From: an uncultured Clostridia bacterium
GTDB taxonomy: Bacteria; Bacillota; Clostridia; Oscillospirales; Acutalibacteraceae
Reading direction: 5' to 3'
Length of the DNA stretch: 64,000 bases
Assembly (NCBI GenBank): GCA_944384905.1
Contig: CALWVE010000006.1
Coordinates: forward strand, 47,247-111,246
Both the position numbers and the translations under genes were made by a program. The notes beneath the pieces are model-generated. The model was given only the letters and a program-made list of their open reading frames with translations. It did no database searches and was not told the origin of the DNA. Of this stretch, positions 33,632 to 42,576 are shown one piece after another; position 1 is the stretch's first letter, and every line of letters begins with the position of its first letter.

Positions 33632-35545
33632 ATGACAGGACCCAGATTGACTCAAGAAGAATTTTTTACCCGCGTGCTGAATCTTGACGCACCGGAAATG
33701 GCCGAAGTTAAAAAAGCAGCCGCTGCCCGTGACTGGGAAGCCTGCACTCATGCTTTTGCCGAAGCCGCCCGTAAAACTTTGCGCCCCGAACTTTGGCGCG
33801 ATCAGATCAGCGAGCCGGATTTCGGCGGTCACCACAGCCTGGAAGGCGAAGACCTCATGGCCGCTGCCGACCGCGTGATGAACAACACACTGATTTCGTG
33901 CGGCATTGCCCACAGCTACCCGGACGGCTTCGATTGGGAAACCAACCAGACGCCCGACCAGTATAACGAATGGATTTGGCAATTAAACCGCAGCGCGGAA
34001 TATACCTGGCTGACCGGCGCATACCTGCGCACCGGCAAGCTTACTTATGCCGAAAAACTGGCCGAAATGTTCACCTCCTGGGTGCATCAGGCCATCGTTC
34101 CCCAGCATGCGGAACCCGGCGCCACCCATACCTGGCGCACCATCGAATCCGGTATCCGTATGACGCCGTGGGGTATCGCCCTCAATCTGCTGGGCAACAC
34201 GCCCGCTTTTACCGATGAAGTGGTTACGCTTTGGTTTATGTCTTTGTGGGAGCACGGCTATCGCCTGCGCTTTGAAAACACCCACAACGGCAACTGGTAC
34301 CTGATGGAGCTGAAAGGCTTGCTGTTTGTCTGCCTGCAGGCGCCGTTCTTCCGCGATACGCCGGCCTGGCTGGAATACGCCGTAACCGAGCTGACCGCCG
34401 AAACCGAAATTCAGATCTATCCCGACGGCTTCCAGTTCGAGCTGTCCCCCGGCTATCATCACGTCGTGATGGTCAACTACGAAGCCGCCATGCGGATGAT
34501 GCACCGCTACGGCGTGCCGTTCCCGGAAAAACTGCTGAAAAACCTGGAACGCGGCTATGAGCTGTATCAGCGCATCATGCGTCCCGATTCCTTCCTGCCC
34601 GAACTCAACGACAGCGCCTATTACACCGCCGCCGAATTTATCGAAGCAGGCTGCGAACTGTTCCCCGAACGCGAAGATTTTGTCTTTACCAAAACGTTCG
34701 GCAAAGAGGGCAAAGCGCCCGATTATACTTCCACGCTGTTGGAATACCCCGGCATCGCCGTGATGCGTACCGGATGGGATGAAAACGCCGTTTGGGCGCT
34801 GCTCGACGCCGGTCACTTCGGCCGCGGACACCAGCACGAAGACAAGCTGAACCTGCTGGTTCATGCTTACGGCGAATTGCTGCTGACCGAAGCCGGCAAA
34901 TACGCCTACGACCGTTCGCCGTTCTTTACCTATACGCTTACCACGCCCGGCCACAACACCGTGATGGTGGACGGCATGGGCCAAAACCGCAAGCGTATCT
35001 TCACCTGGGAAGCCGGAAAAGACGGCGACATCCGCAAAAAAGCTGAAAACGTCACCTGGAAAACCGACGACAAAGAAGACGTAGCCGGCGGCGTATATAA
35101 CGACGGCTATGGTCCCGAAAACGACACCACCGTAACCCATCGCCGCACCGTGCGCTTCATCAAAGACGGCGGGGAACTGGGACACCCGTACTTTGTGGTA
35201 GAAGACGTGATGACGCCTTCGGACGACCGTGAACATACCTACGATGTACTGTGGCATCCGCAGTTTAAAGACATTGCCGCAAACGGAACCTGCACCTGGA
35301 TCAAGGGCAACAAAGCATCCGTTGCGATTTCGGACACCACCAACGCCGACCATATCGAGCAGATCATGATCGTCGGCCAGCAGGAACCGTACGTGCAGGG
35401 CTACCTGATGCACGGCGAAGTGCAGGGCACGCAGGAAGAGTTCCCGGTTTTGATTCACCGCGTGAAAGGCCGCGGAGAAATCACCGTGACCACGATCATC
35501 GAGCCGGTCCCCGCAGGCGAAACACCCGTAATCTGGAATCGATAA
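33632..35545 (+). CDS. Heparinase II/III family polysaccharide lyase (second copy)
   Basis: A 637-residue lyase-type protein: an alpha-helical toroid at about 60-340, including an alginate-lyase-like segment with GNWYLMELKGL, then a beta-sandwich with the heparinase II/III motif GRGHQHEDKLNLLVHAYGEL near residue 395. It is only distantly like the protein at 14591, so the two likely act on different uronic-acid polymers. No signal peptide is visible. ATG 33632 follows GGAGGATG. It is a single-gene unit with its own promoter and a perfect terminator at 35637-35669. Confidence 0.82.
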   Translation: MTGPRLTQEEFFTRVLNLDAPEMAEVKKAAAARDWEACTHAFAEAARKTLRPELWRDQISEPDFGGHHSLEGEDLMAAADRVMNNTLISCGIAHSYPDGFDWETNQTPDQYNEWIWQLNRSAEYTWLTGAYLRTGKLTYAEKLAEMFTSWVHQAIVPQHAEPGATHTWRTIESGIRMTPWGIALNLLGNTPAFTDEVVTLWFMSLWEHGYRLRFENTHNGNWYLMELKGLLFVCLQAPFFRDTPAWLEYAVTELTAETEIQIYPDGFQFELSPGYHHVVMVNYEAAMRMMHRYGVPFPEKLLKNLERGYELYQRIMRPDSFLPELNDSAYYTAAEFIEAGCELFPEREDFVFTKTFGKEGKAPDYTSTLLEYPGIAVMRTGWDENAVWALLDAGHFGRGHQHEDKLNLLVHAYGELLLTEAGKYAYDRSPFFTYTLTTPGHNTVMVDGMGQNRKRIFTWEAGKDGDIRKKAENVTWKTDDKEDVAGGVYNDGYGPENDTTVTHRRTVRFIKDGGELGHPYFVVEDVMTPSDDREHTYDVLWHPQFKDIAANGTCTWIKGNKASVAISDTTNADHIEQIMIVGQQEPYVQGYLMHGEVQGTQEEFPVLIHRVKGRGEITVTTIIEPVPAGETPVIWNR

Positions 35546-35636
35546 ACGCCATAACGCGGGATCTGCCGGTTTTGAAAAGTTGTTTGATTCTGATTTTGCT
35601 CGTTTTGTTTATGTAAACAGTGATTTGTGTGCGATC

Positions 35637-35671
35637 TAAAAAATCCCCTCTGAAAAAGAGGGGATTTTTTG
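35637..35671 (+). terminator. Terminator of the second heparinase II/III-type gene
   Basis: AAAAAATCCCCTC/GAGGGGATTTTTT perfect stem around TGAAAA. Because it has A- and T-runs on both flanks it can work in either direction. Confidence 0.92.
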
Positions 35672-35815
35672 CGGCAAAAACGCCGATTCGGGCGAATCGC
35701 CTGTTTTTTGCTTCTCTGTCACATTATGACAACCTTCGACGAATGATTTGCCGTATACTGATAACGGAAGCCGAAGCCACCCTGTTTTTGACGTATTTTG
35801 AAAGGGGGACCCTAC

Positions 35816-36016
35816 ATGAACACATGGGCAAAACATTGGACCGCATGGTGTATTGAATACCATTGGTGGCGTATCCGCTGCCTGCGCCGCTCAGCCGGCA
35901 AAAACAAACGCGCGCAAACCCGTATTCAACTGCACCGTTACCGCGCCGCACAGTTAGGAGATTTGTACGAAATTTTGATCGGCATCCGCGATTTCGACCA
36001 TCGCGTGATCGGCTGA
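35816..36016 (+). CDS. Small Trp/Arg-rich protein, unknown function
   Basis: A 66-residue frame from ATG 35816 with an AAAGGGGG ribosome site. The first ~20 residues are strikingly aromatic (NTWAKHWTAWCIEYHWWRIR), the middle is strongly basic, and the end is acidic-hydrophobic (LGDLYEILIGIRDFDHRVIG). No membrane span. A possible -10 box TATACT lies at 35754-35759 without a clear -35. It has its own terminator (36034-36068), so it appears to be a separate unit. Not recognised. Confidence 0.5.
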   Translation: MNTWAKHWTAWCIEYHWWRIRCLRRSAGKNKRAQTRIQLHRYRAAQLGDLYEILIGIRDFDHRVIG

Positions 36017-36033
36017 ATGCATAGGGTACATAA

Positions 36034-36068
36034 AAAGGGAACCGGATACCGGTTCCCTTCTGAATTTT
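36034..36068 (+). terminator. Terminator after the 66-residue gene
   Basis: GGGAACCGG/CCGGTTCCC hairpin followed by TTCTGAATTTT. Confidence 0.75.
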
Positions 36069-36075
36069 AGGCGGT

Positions 36076-36345
36076 ACTTTGCTGCCAGGGAACCCCCGGC
36101 GAGGGTTCCCTACGAATCAAACATCCCCCGGATGTTTGATTCTACCCTCCTGCGCTTGATGATGCAAAAGCGTTTCGCGTCCTGCGGGACGCGCCGAGGG
36201 CGTTGCCCCTCGACCCCACCACCTTTTGAAAAAGGGCGCCGTGTGCCAGTGGCACACAAACAAGGCGCCGACCGTAGCGGCAGCGAAGACCTGGACGAAA
36301 ACTTTAATTTTTGTATAGCAATCTTCGCCGCCCGCTACAGCAAAA
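36076..36345. repeat. Mosaic palindromic intergenic repeat, copy G
   Basis: Between convergent genes. It holds AGGGAACCC/GGGTTCCCT, GAATCAAACATCC/GGATGTTTGATTC (36113-36141), CGCGTCC/GGACGCG with TGCG loop (36176-36193), a CCACCTTTTGAAAAAG stem and the 53-base extra segment (36235-36288) shared with copy E. Confidence 0.85.
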
Positions 36346-36382
36346 ATCCCCGGTTCAAGAATGAATCGGGGATTGCTCATTT

Positions 36383-37723
36383 TTATTTCGCCAGAATTTC
36401 TTCTTTGCGTGCCAGGATGTCGTCGGAAATCAGTTCCTTTTCCACAACATCAAACCCGATGCGCTGGATCGTATCGCTGAAGCGTTCGCCAGCCTGGCCG
36501 TTTTCCTTAAAGTACAGGATGGCCTTTTCCACCATATTCAGCACTTCTTCTTCGCTTGTGAAGATCTTGTTGATCGTCATGGCGCGGGCAAAACGCTTGC
36601 CCCAGCGGCCGCCCACATACACTTTGTAGCCGGTCATCTCTTCGCCAAACACGCCGAACGGACATTTGCCGACACAGCGTCCGCAGTGGTTGCAGCCTTC
36701 GGCATCCCAAACGATCTTGCCGTTTTCGACATGGCAGTTCTTGATGGGGCAGGCGGCTTCGATCATGCACTTTTTGCAGCCGCGGCATTTATCGAGATCG
36801 ATCTTCGGCACACGCTGGCCGATGATGCCCAGGTCGTCCAGATCGGGCTTGACGCAGTTATTGGGACATCCGCCCACCGCAATCTTGAATTTATGCGGCA
36901 GCTTCACGGTTTCGTAGCCCTTGTAGAAGCGCTCGTGGATCTTTTCGGAAAGACCGAACGTATCGATCAGGCCATACTGGCAGGTCGTACCCTTGCAGGA
37001 AACAACCGGGCGAACTTTGGCGCCCGTGCCGCCGGTTTCCAGTCCTTCTTCGGCCAGATAGGCGCGGAAATCCTCGATTTTGTCGTACGGAACGCCCTGC
37101 ACTTCCATCGTGAGACGGGAAGTAAACGTAACTTCGCCCGTGCCGAACCGTTCGGCAGCTTTGGCCACCTTCGCCAGTTCGCGCGCCGTCACTTTGCCGT
37201 TTCTCGTGATCACGCGGCCCTGGAACAAGCCAGGCACATTTTTATTATGCAAAAAGCCCAGACCTTTTACGCGCTTAATCTCCGCAGCCGGAACCGCTTC
37301 GTAAACCGGCGTTTCCTTTTTGGGCAGCTTGTCGTTAAGCTCTTCAATATAAGCTTCCAGCAGGTCGCAAACCATACCCACAGCTTCGGCACAGCGGGTA
37401 TCAGGTTTGTTGTAACGCGGTTTAATGCCGCTGCATTCGGTGCAGTCGCCGAACAGATAGCTGAAACGGCGATGGAAAGCCGCGATAGCCGGACGGAAAT
37501 CTTCGCCCAACGCCTCTGCAAACATCTTACCCAGCACAGCAACCGAACCTGCCATCAAGCCGCAGGTGCCTTCCACACCCATGCCGCCGGAAAATCCCAT
37601 CAGCAGCGAACGATCGCCTTCATCAAATCCCAGGCCGTACACATCCGATGCGGCCATGAAAATCGATTCCGCACAATGATGACCCTGATCGAGGTAGTAG
37701 GCCAGCGCTTTTTCTTTGAGCAT
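36383..37723 (-). CDS. C_GCAxxG_C_C domain fused to a siroheme sulfite/nitrite-reductase-type protein
   Basis: 446 residues in two parts. Residues 1-~130 match the C_GCAxxG_C_C family (spaced cysteines in HHCAESIF, VEGTCGLMAG, DCTECSG and RCAEAVG), often found in anaerobe redox loci. Residues ~145-446 match small anaerobic sulfite/nitrite reductases. These have the siroheme-[4Fe-4S] cysteines in SCKGTTCQYG and GGCPNNCVKP, followed by a two-cluster ferredoxin insert (CRGCKKCMIEAACP and CNHCGRCVGKCP). It should reduce sulfite, nitrite or a related oxidised substrate in the cytoplasm. ATG 37723 has a GGAGG site; an open N-terminal extension lacks one. Its promoter is flanked by a perfect palindrome. 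Confidence 0.8.
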   Translation of the reverse strand: MLKEKALAYYLDQGHHCAESIFMAASDVYGLGFDEGDRSLLMGFSGGMGVEGTCGLMAGSVAVLGKMFAEALGEDFRPAIAAFHRRFSYLFGDCTECSGIKPRYNKPDTRCAEAVGMVCDLLEAYIEELNDKLPKKETPVYEAVPAAEIKRVKGLGFLHNKNVPGLFQGRVITRNGKVTARELAKVAKAAERFGTGEVTFTSRLTMEVQGVPYDKIEDFRAYLAEEGLETGGTGAKVRPVVSCKGTTCQYGLIDTFGLSEKIHERFYKGYETVKLPHKFKIAVGGCPNNCVKPDLDDLGIIGQRVPKIDLDKCRGCKKCMIEAACPIKNCHVENGKIVWDAEGCNHCGRCVGKCPFGVFGEEMTGYKVYVGGRWGKRFARAMTINKIFTSEEEVLNMVEKAILYFKENGQAGERFSDTIQRIGFDVVEKELISDDILARKEEILAK

Positions 37724-37780
37724 AAAATGCCTCCGTTTCCCCGGCCTTCGCACAGCCGGATGATCTTTGATCTTTTTTTC

Positions 37781-37826
37781 AGTATACAATACGCCATTTA
37801 TAAAGTAAAGTTATAAATATTTATAA
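37781..37826 (-). promoter_or_regulatory. Promoter with upstream perfect palindrome
   Basis: On the - strand TTTACT (37804-37809), 17-base spacer, TATACT (37781-37786). One base upstream of the -35 box is the 16-base perfect palindrome TTATAAATATTTATAA (37811-37826), well placed for an activator or redox-responsive repressor of the reductase gene. Confidence 0.65.
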
Positions 37827-37949
37827 TGGATCGGAAAAAATTTATAGACGAAAAAGGGCTTACAGCCCTCCTTTCGCTTTTTGTGATCGCAAAAGCGCCT
37901 GTTTTTTGGCTGTTTTTTATAAAAAGTGCAAGTTTGATTTGGCAACTGA

Positions 37950-38011
37950 TGTAAAAATTTAGATCAAATTTACAAATACCCGTTGTAAAAACGTCCTGTT
38001 CGTGCTACTAT
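37950..38011 (+). promoter_or_regulatory. Promoter and dyad ahead of the phosphotransferase gene
   Basis: TTGTAA (37983-37988), 17 bases, TACTAT (38006-38011). Just upstream is the inverted repeat TGTAAA-N13-TTTACA (37950-37974), a likely operator. This divergent region (37724-38073) holds no gene. Confidence 0.6.
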
Positions 38012-38073
38012 AACAATACAGAAAAACCACCGCATGCCCCGCACGGGGCGTTTCAGCAAAGGAGGACTTGTAG

Positions 38074-38823
38074 ATGAAACTGGATCAGGTTGTTGCGGTT
38101 CGTCCCGCAAAAACAGTTTATCGTGACGGCGATTATGCCATTAAGGTGTTTAACGAAAATTATTCCAAATCCGATATTCTCAACGAGGCTTTGAATCAGG
38201 CTCGTGTAGAAGAAACCGGTCTGCATATCCCGAAGATCGAGGAAGTAACCAAGATCGACGGCAAATGGGCGATTGTCTATGATTATATCGAAGGCAAAAC
38301 CCTGCAGCAGCTGATGGATGAAAATCCCGAAAAGGAAGACGAATATCTCGATCTGTTTGTCAATCTGCAGCTGGAAGTCCATTCCAAGAGCTGCCCGCTG
38401 CTCAACAAGCTGAAAGACAAGATGAACACGAAGATTTCGCAGACGGATCTCGACGCCACCACGCGTTATGAACTGCACACGCGTCTGGAATCGATGCCGC
38501 GCCATGCGAAAGTTTGCCACGGCGACTTCAACCCCAGCAACATCGTCATCACAGCCGACGGCACGCCCTATATTCTCGACTGGGCGCACGCCACGCAGGG
38601 CAACGCTTCGGCGGATGTAGCCCGCTCGTATCTGCTGTTTAAGCTGGCCGGCAAAGATGATCTGGCCGAAAAGTACCTGCGTCTGTTCTGCAAAAAGAGC
38701 GACACCGCGCTGCAGTATGTGCAGAAGTGGATGCCGATCGTAGCGGCTTCGCAGTCTGTAAAGGGCAACCCCGAAGAACGCGAATTCCTGCTGCGTTGGG
38801 TCAACGTAGTCGATTACGAATAA
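38074..38823 (+). CDS. Kinase-fold phosphotransferase (aminoglycoside/choline kinase-like)
   Basis: A 249-residue protein of the APH/choline kinase superfamily, similar to the TIGR02172-type paralogues of anaerobes. The catalytic loop is CHGDFNPSNIVIT and the metal-binding aspartate is in YILDWAHAT; the N-lobe contains YAIKVFNE with the ATP-anchoring lysine. The small-molecule substrate is unknown, and resistance is not implied. ATG 38074 has AAGGAGG upstream. It is followed after 111 bases by the sensory hydrogenase pair and may be part of the same unit. Confidence 0.8.
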   Translation: MKLDQVVAVRPAKTVYRDGDYAIKVFNENYSKSDILNEALNQARVEETGLHIPKIEEVTKIDGKWAIVYDYIEGKTLQQLMDENPEKEDEYLDLFVNLQLEVHSKSCPLLNKLKDKMNTKISQTDLDATTRYELHTRLESMPRHAKVCHGDFNPSNIVITADGTPYILDWAHATQGNASADVARSYLLFKLAGKDDLAEKYLRLFCKKSDTALQYVQKWMPIVAASQSVKGNPEEREFLLRWVNVVDYE

Positions 38824-38934
38824 GTTTTCCCGGCGGCGGGCGGGCATATGCCGGTCTGCCGCCTTTTTCTGCGGATTTTTCCGCCCCATCTACCTGCCGC
38901 GGCAACCCCGCGCAGAACAAAAGGAGAATGCCGG

Positions 38935-40614
38935 ATGGCAGAATTTTTGAGGCTTAAAAAATCAAACTGCAAAAACTGTTATAAATGTATCCGCAACTGC
39001 CCGGTGAAATCGATCCGCTTTTCCGCCGGGCAGGCCAATATCGTACCGGAAGCCTGCATTCTGTGCGGCCAGTGCTTCGTGGTCTGTCCGCAAAACGCCA
39101 AGGAAATCGCAGACGATACCGAACGCGTGCGCGTGATGCTGCAAACCGGAACGGTGGTGGCCAGCATTGCGCCCTCGTTTGTGGCCAACTACGACGGCGC
39201 CGACATTCACGCGCTGGAAAAGTCGCTTAAAAAACTCGGTTTCGCGGCGGCGGAAGAAACCGCCGTGGGCGCTTCGCAGGTTAAAAAGGAATACGAACGC
39301 ATTTTAGCCGAAGAAAAGCCGGATGTACTGATTTCTTCGTGCTGCCACAGCGTGAATCTGCTGATTCAGAAATACCATCCGGCCGTACTGCCGTATCTCG
39401 CGCCGGTTCAGTCGCCCATGCTGGCGCATGGCGAAGACATCCGCCGGCGGTATCCGGGCGCAAAAGTGGTGTTCATCGGCCCGTGTCTGGCCAAAAAGGA
39501 CGAGGCCGCACGCTACGGGATCATCGACGCGGTGCTTACGTTTGAAGATCTTTCCCGGTGGCTCGCCAGAGAAGGCATCGAGATCGAACGCTCGGAATCG
39601 ATTGAAAAAGAAGAGCACAGCCGCACCCGGCGCTTCCCCACAACAGGCGGCATTTTGGCTTCGATGGACCAGTCGCGCGCGCCGGACTACACGTATCTTG
39701 CGATTGACGGCGTGGAAAACTGCATCGCGGCTTTGCAGGATATCGAGCGTGGCGCCATTCGGCACTGCTTTATCGAGATGTCAGCCTGTGTGGGCAGCTG
39801 TATCGGCGGCCCGGTTATGGAAAAATACCACCGCTCGCCTGTGCGCGATTTCGCGCGCGTGGCGGCTTATGCGGGGAATGAAGACTTCGAAGTGGAACAG
39901 CCCGCGGCGGCCGCACTGCATCAGGAGCGCGAACCCATCCGCTTGAACAACGAGATGCCCACGGACGCCCAGCTTAAGGAAATCCTGCAAAAAATGGGCA
40001 AAACCAGCCCCGAACAGATCCTCAACTGCGGCTCGTGCGGCTACAACACCTGCCGTGAAAAGGCCATAGCGATTTTCCAGGGCAAAGCCGACCATACCAT
40101 GTGCCTGCCGTTTTTGAAAGAACGCGCCGAAAGCTTTTCCGATAACATCATCCGCAATTCGCCCAACGGTATTCTGGTGCTCAACGAAAACCTTGAGGTG
40201 CAGCAGATCAACCCCGCGGCCTGCCGGATTCTCAACATCCGCCTGCCGCAGGACGTATTGGGCGAGCCGGTTGTGCGCATTCTCGATCCCAAGCCGTTTG
40301 CCCGCGTACTCGAAACCGGACGCGGCCAGAAGGCACAGCGCCAGTACCTTTCGGAATACGGGCGCTATGTGGAACAGTCGGTGGTGTATGATAATGAATA
40401 CCGCAATGTGATCTGCCTGCTGCGCGACGTAACCGAGGAAGAGCGCGTGAACGAATCGAAGGAAGAAATCCGCATGCAGACGATCGAAACCACGGACAAG
40501 GTGATCGAAAAGCAGATGCGCGTCGTGCAGGAAATCGCCTTCCTGCTGGGAGAAACGGCCGCCGAGACCAAAACCGCCCTCACCAAACTGAAGGAGTCGA
40601 TCTCGCATGAATGA
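38935..40614 (+). CDS. Sensory [FeFe]-hydrogenase-like protein with PAS domain
   Basis: 559 residues. It has an N-terminal two-cluster ferredoxin (CKNCYKCIRNC and CILCGQCFVVC) and then a [FeFe]-hydrogenase large-subunit-type domain (about 75-330). A 4Fe-4S cysteine cluster domain follows (NCGSCGYNTCREKA near 365), then a PAS domain (about 395-500) and a helical tail. The H-cluster cysteines are present in altered motifs: SSCCHS, GPCLAKKDE and EMSACVGSCIGGP. This domain order and the next gene (SpoIIE phosphatase, 8-base overlap) match sensory group hydrogenases that report H2 or redox state rather than catabolic enzymes. ATG 38935 lies eight bases after AAGGAG. Confidence 0.85.
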   Translation: MAEFLRLKKSNCKNCYKCIRNCPVKSIRFSAGQANIVPEACILCGQCFVVCPQNAKEIADDTERVRVMLQTGTVVASIAPSFVANYDGADIHALEKSLKKLGFAAAEETAVGASQVKKEYERILAEEKPDVLISSCCHSVNLLIQKYHPAVLPYLAPVQSPMLAHGEDIRRRYPGAKVVFIGPCLAKKDEAARYGIIDAVLTFEDLSRWLAREGIEIERSESIEKEEHSRTRRFPTTGGILASMDQSRAPDYTYLAIDGVENCIAALQDIERGAIRHCFIEMSACVGSCIGGPVMEKYHRSPVRDFARVAAYAGNEDFEVEQPAAAALHQEREPIRLNNEMPTDAQLKEILQKMGKTSPEQILNCGSCGYNTCREKAIAIFQGKADHTMCLPFLKERAESFSDNIIRNSPNGILVLNENLEVQQINPAACRILNIRLPQDVLGEPVVRILDPKPFARVLETGRGQKAQRQYLSEYGRYVEQSVVYDNEYRNVICLLRDVTEEERVNESKEEIRMQTIETTDKVIEKQMRVVQEIAFLLGETAAETKTALTKLKESISHE

Positions 40615-41788
40615 GCTTTTCACCGACATCGGATACAACAGCCTGATTAAAGACGGGGAAGAAGTGTGCGGCGACCGCGTGGAAGTAGCCGGCGACGGCG
40701 AAAAAAGCACCGTGGTGGTGCTTGCGGATGGGCTGGGCAGCGGCGTAAAAGCGTGCATTCTCTCCACCCTCACGGCGAAAATGCTTTCCACCATGCTGGC
40801 CGACGGGATGTCTGTGGAAGAAAGCGTGCGTACCATCGCCCAGACGCTGCCGGTCTGTTCGGAACGCGGGCTTGCGTATTCAACATTCACGGCCGTTCGT
40901 GTGGAAAACAACCGTACCGTGGAAATCGTGAACTACGATAACCCCATGCCCATCGTCCTGCGCGGCGGCCAGGCATACGATTACCCCGTTTCCACATTCC
41001 ATGTGGAAGAAAAAGAGATCACGCGCACACACTTCACCTTACAAGACGGCGACACGCTGGTGCTCCTCAGCGACGGCGTACAGCACGCCGGTGTGCCGCA
41101 CGGGGGCGCTTCGTATAAGCTGGGCTGGGGACGCGACAACATCGTATCGTTTCTCGAGATTTTCGCACAGACGGGCTTTAACGCCAAAACGCTGACCACC
41201 GTGCTTTTGGGCGAGGTTTACGAACGCTACACCGCCCAGCCGGGGGACGATTCCACCGTCTGTACCATTTCGCTGCGCCGGCGCCGGCAGGTCAATCTGA
41301 TGATCGGCCCGCCCGCCAACCGCGAAGACGAGCACAAAATGATGTCGCTGTTCTTCTCCAAGCAGGGGAAAACCATCGTCTGCGGCGGAACGACTTCCAA
41401 AATCGTGGCCGCTTATCTGGATAAACCGTATCGCCCCGGCCCGCCCTCGGACGACCCGGATGTACCTGCGTGCGGTGAGATTGAAGGCGTCGATCTCGTA
41501 ACGGAAGGCGTTTTGACGATCAACCGCGTCTTGCAGTATGCGCAGGATTTTCTGCGCGACAACGACACCTATACGCAGTGGGGCTACAAAAAAGACGGCG
41601 CCTCACGGATTGCGCGTATGCTGTTTGAGGAAGCGACGGACATTAACTTTTTTGTAGGGCGCGCGATGAACCCGGCACACGAAGACCCGGATATGCCGAT
41701 CCATTTCAGCATTAAAATGCGGCTGATTGAGGATTTGGCGGAAGCCCTGCGCAAAATGGGCAAGCAAATCAAAGTCAGCTATTTCTAG
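40607..41788 (+). CDS. SpoIIE/PP2C-type protein phosphatase
   Basis: 393 residues. The first ~230 are a SpoIIE-type PP2C serine phosphatase with metal-binding aspartates in VVVLADGLGSGVKA, LLSDGVQHAG and QPGDDSTVC. A C-terminal region of ~160 residues (from about MIGPPANREDEHKMM) is characteristic of phosphatases paired with sensory hydrogenases. It overlaps the hydrogenase gene by 8 bases, so the two products are made together. They are inferred to form an H2- or redox-responsive dephosphorylation switch; the target is unknown. Confidence 0.85.
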   Translation: MNELFTDIGYNSLIKDGEEVCGDRVEVAGDGEKSTVVVLADGLGSGVKACILSTLTAKMLSTMLADGMSVEESVRTIAQTLPVCSERGLAYSTFTAVRVENNRTVEIVNYDNPMPIVLRGGQAYDYPVSTFHVEEKEITRTHFTLQDGDTLVLLSDGVQHAGVPHGGASYKLGWGRDNIVSFLEIFAQTGFNAKTLTTVLLGEVYERYTAQPGDDSTVCTISLRRRRQVNLMIGPPANREDEHKMMSLFFSKQGKTIVCGGTTSKIVAAYLDKPYRPGPPSDDPDVPACGEIEGVDLVTEGVLTINRVLQYAQDFLRDNDTYTQWGYKKDGASRIARMLFEEATDINFFVGRAMNPAHEDPDMPIHFSIKMRLIEDLAEALRKMGKQIKVSYF

Positions 41789-41789
41789 C

Positions 41790-42212
41790 GGGGCGGCGGC
41801 GAACCGCCGCAGGATTCTTCGCGGATAGGCAAAAATAAATTTAATAGCTAAAGTCACGCGACAGAAGCTTGGTGTACAAACGTAAAAAGTTTTACTCGAT
41901 TTTTTTCAAAAAATCGTGGGGTCGAGGGGCAACGCCCCCGGCGCGCCTCGCAAGGCGCGAAACCCTTTTGCCTCCAAAAGCGCAGGAGGGTAGGCAGAAA
42001 CGTCCTCCGGACGTTTCTGCCGTAGGGAACCCTCGCCGGGGGTTCCCTAGCAGCAACTTGCCGCACGATACTTCACGGGTAAGTTTTGACAGATGTATAA
42101 ACTCAAGTCGCGCGGCAAATGCTTTCCATTTGCTTTATGCCGCATTCGCGACTTGTTGTCGGGGACTCCCCGCCCTTGCCTGGGGTTCCCTGGCGGCAAC
42201 TTGCCGCACGTA
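41790..42212. repeat. Mosaic palindromic intergenic repeat, copy H
   Basis: It begins two bases after the phosphatase stop with GGCGGCGAACCGCCGC. Then come CGCGCCT/AGGCGCG with CGCA loop (41942-41959), GCAGAAACGTCC/GGACGTTTCTGC, AGGGAACCC/GGGTTCCCT, the AAGTCGCG...CGCGACTT block and a second partial GGGTTCCC module. It ends five bases before the cysE promoter. Confidence 0.84.
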
Positions 42213-42216
42213 AGCA

Positions 42217-42245
42217 TTGACAAACGCGGTATTTTGCTGTATGCT
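42217..42245 (+). promoter_or_regulatory. Promoter of the cysE-cysS operon
   Basis: TTGACA (42217-42222), 17-base spacer, TATGCT (42240-42245). Confidence 0.8.
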
Positions 42246-42254
42246 ATCGGTAAA

Positions 42255-42510
42255 GCATCGATCGGAAGAAGTAACCGTGCTTTTCCCGCGCAAGAGAACG
42301 GAGGTCATCGGCTGAAAGCCTCCCCCGCGGCAAGACGGCGAAATGCATCCGGGAGCGGCAGGGGGAACGGGCTTCCTCAGTATCTCTGCCCGTGTGCGCC
42401 CCGTTAAGGCGCAGCGGTTTGCTCTAGGGCAGACGGCACAAAGTGATAAATGCGAAGTGGAACCGCGGATTTTCCGCCTTCGTCTCTTAAGGGGACGGAG
42501 GCGTTTTTTC
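42255..42510 (+). promoter_or_regulatory. T-box riboswitch, cysteine type
   Basis: The leader between promoter and cysE has the T-box core TGGAACCGCGG (42458-42468). It is followed by a terminator with arms CGCCTTCGTCTC/GGGGACGGAGGCG and TTTTTT (42475-42509). A Stem I candidate contains an AGTA motif and, on its 3' side, the specifier triplet TGC (Cys) followed by A at 42344-42347. Uncharged tRNA-Cys would stabilise the antiterminator and switch on cysE-cysS. Confidence 0.88.
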
Positions 42511-42576
42511 ACCCTCCTGTACCCGGCCGCATACAATAGAAACGGATATGAAGCCCTACAAAGGAGGGAAACACCT

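Noticed and set aside
36383..37723. The reductase fusion as two genes merged by a sequencing error
   Set aside because: The linker region reads smoothly in one frame with no internal ribosome site or start near residue 135.
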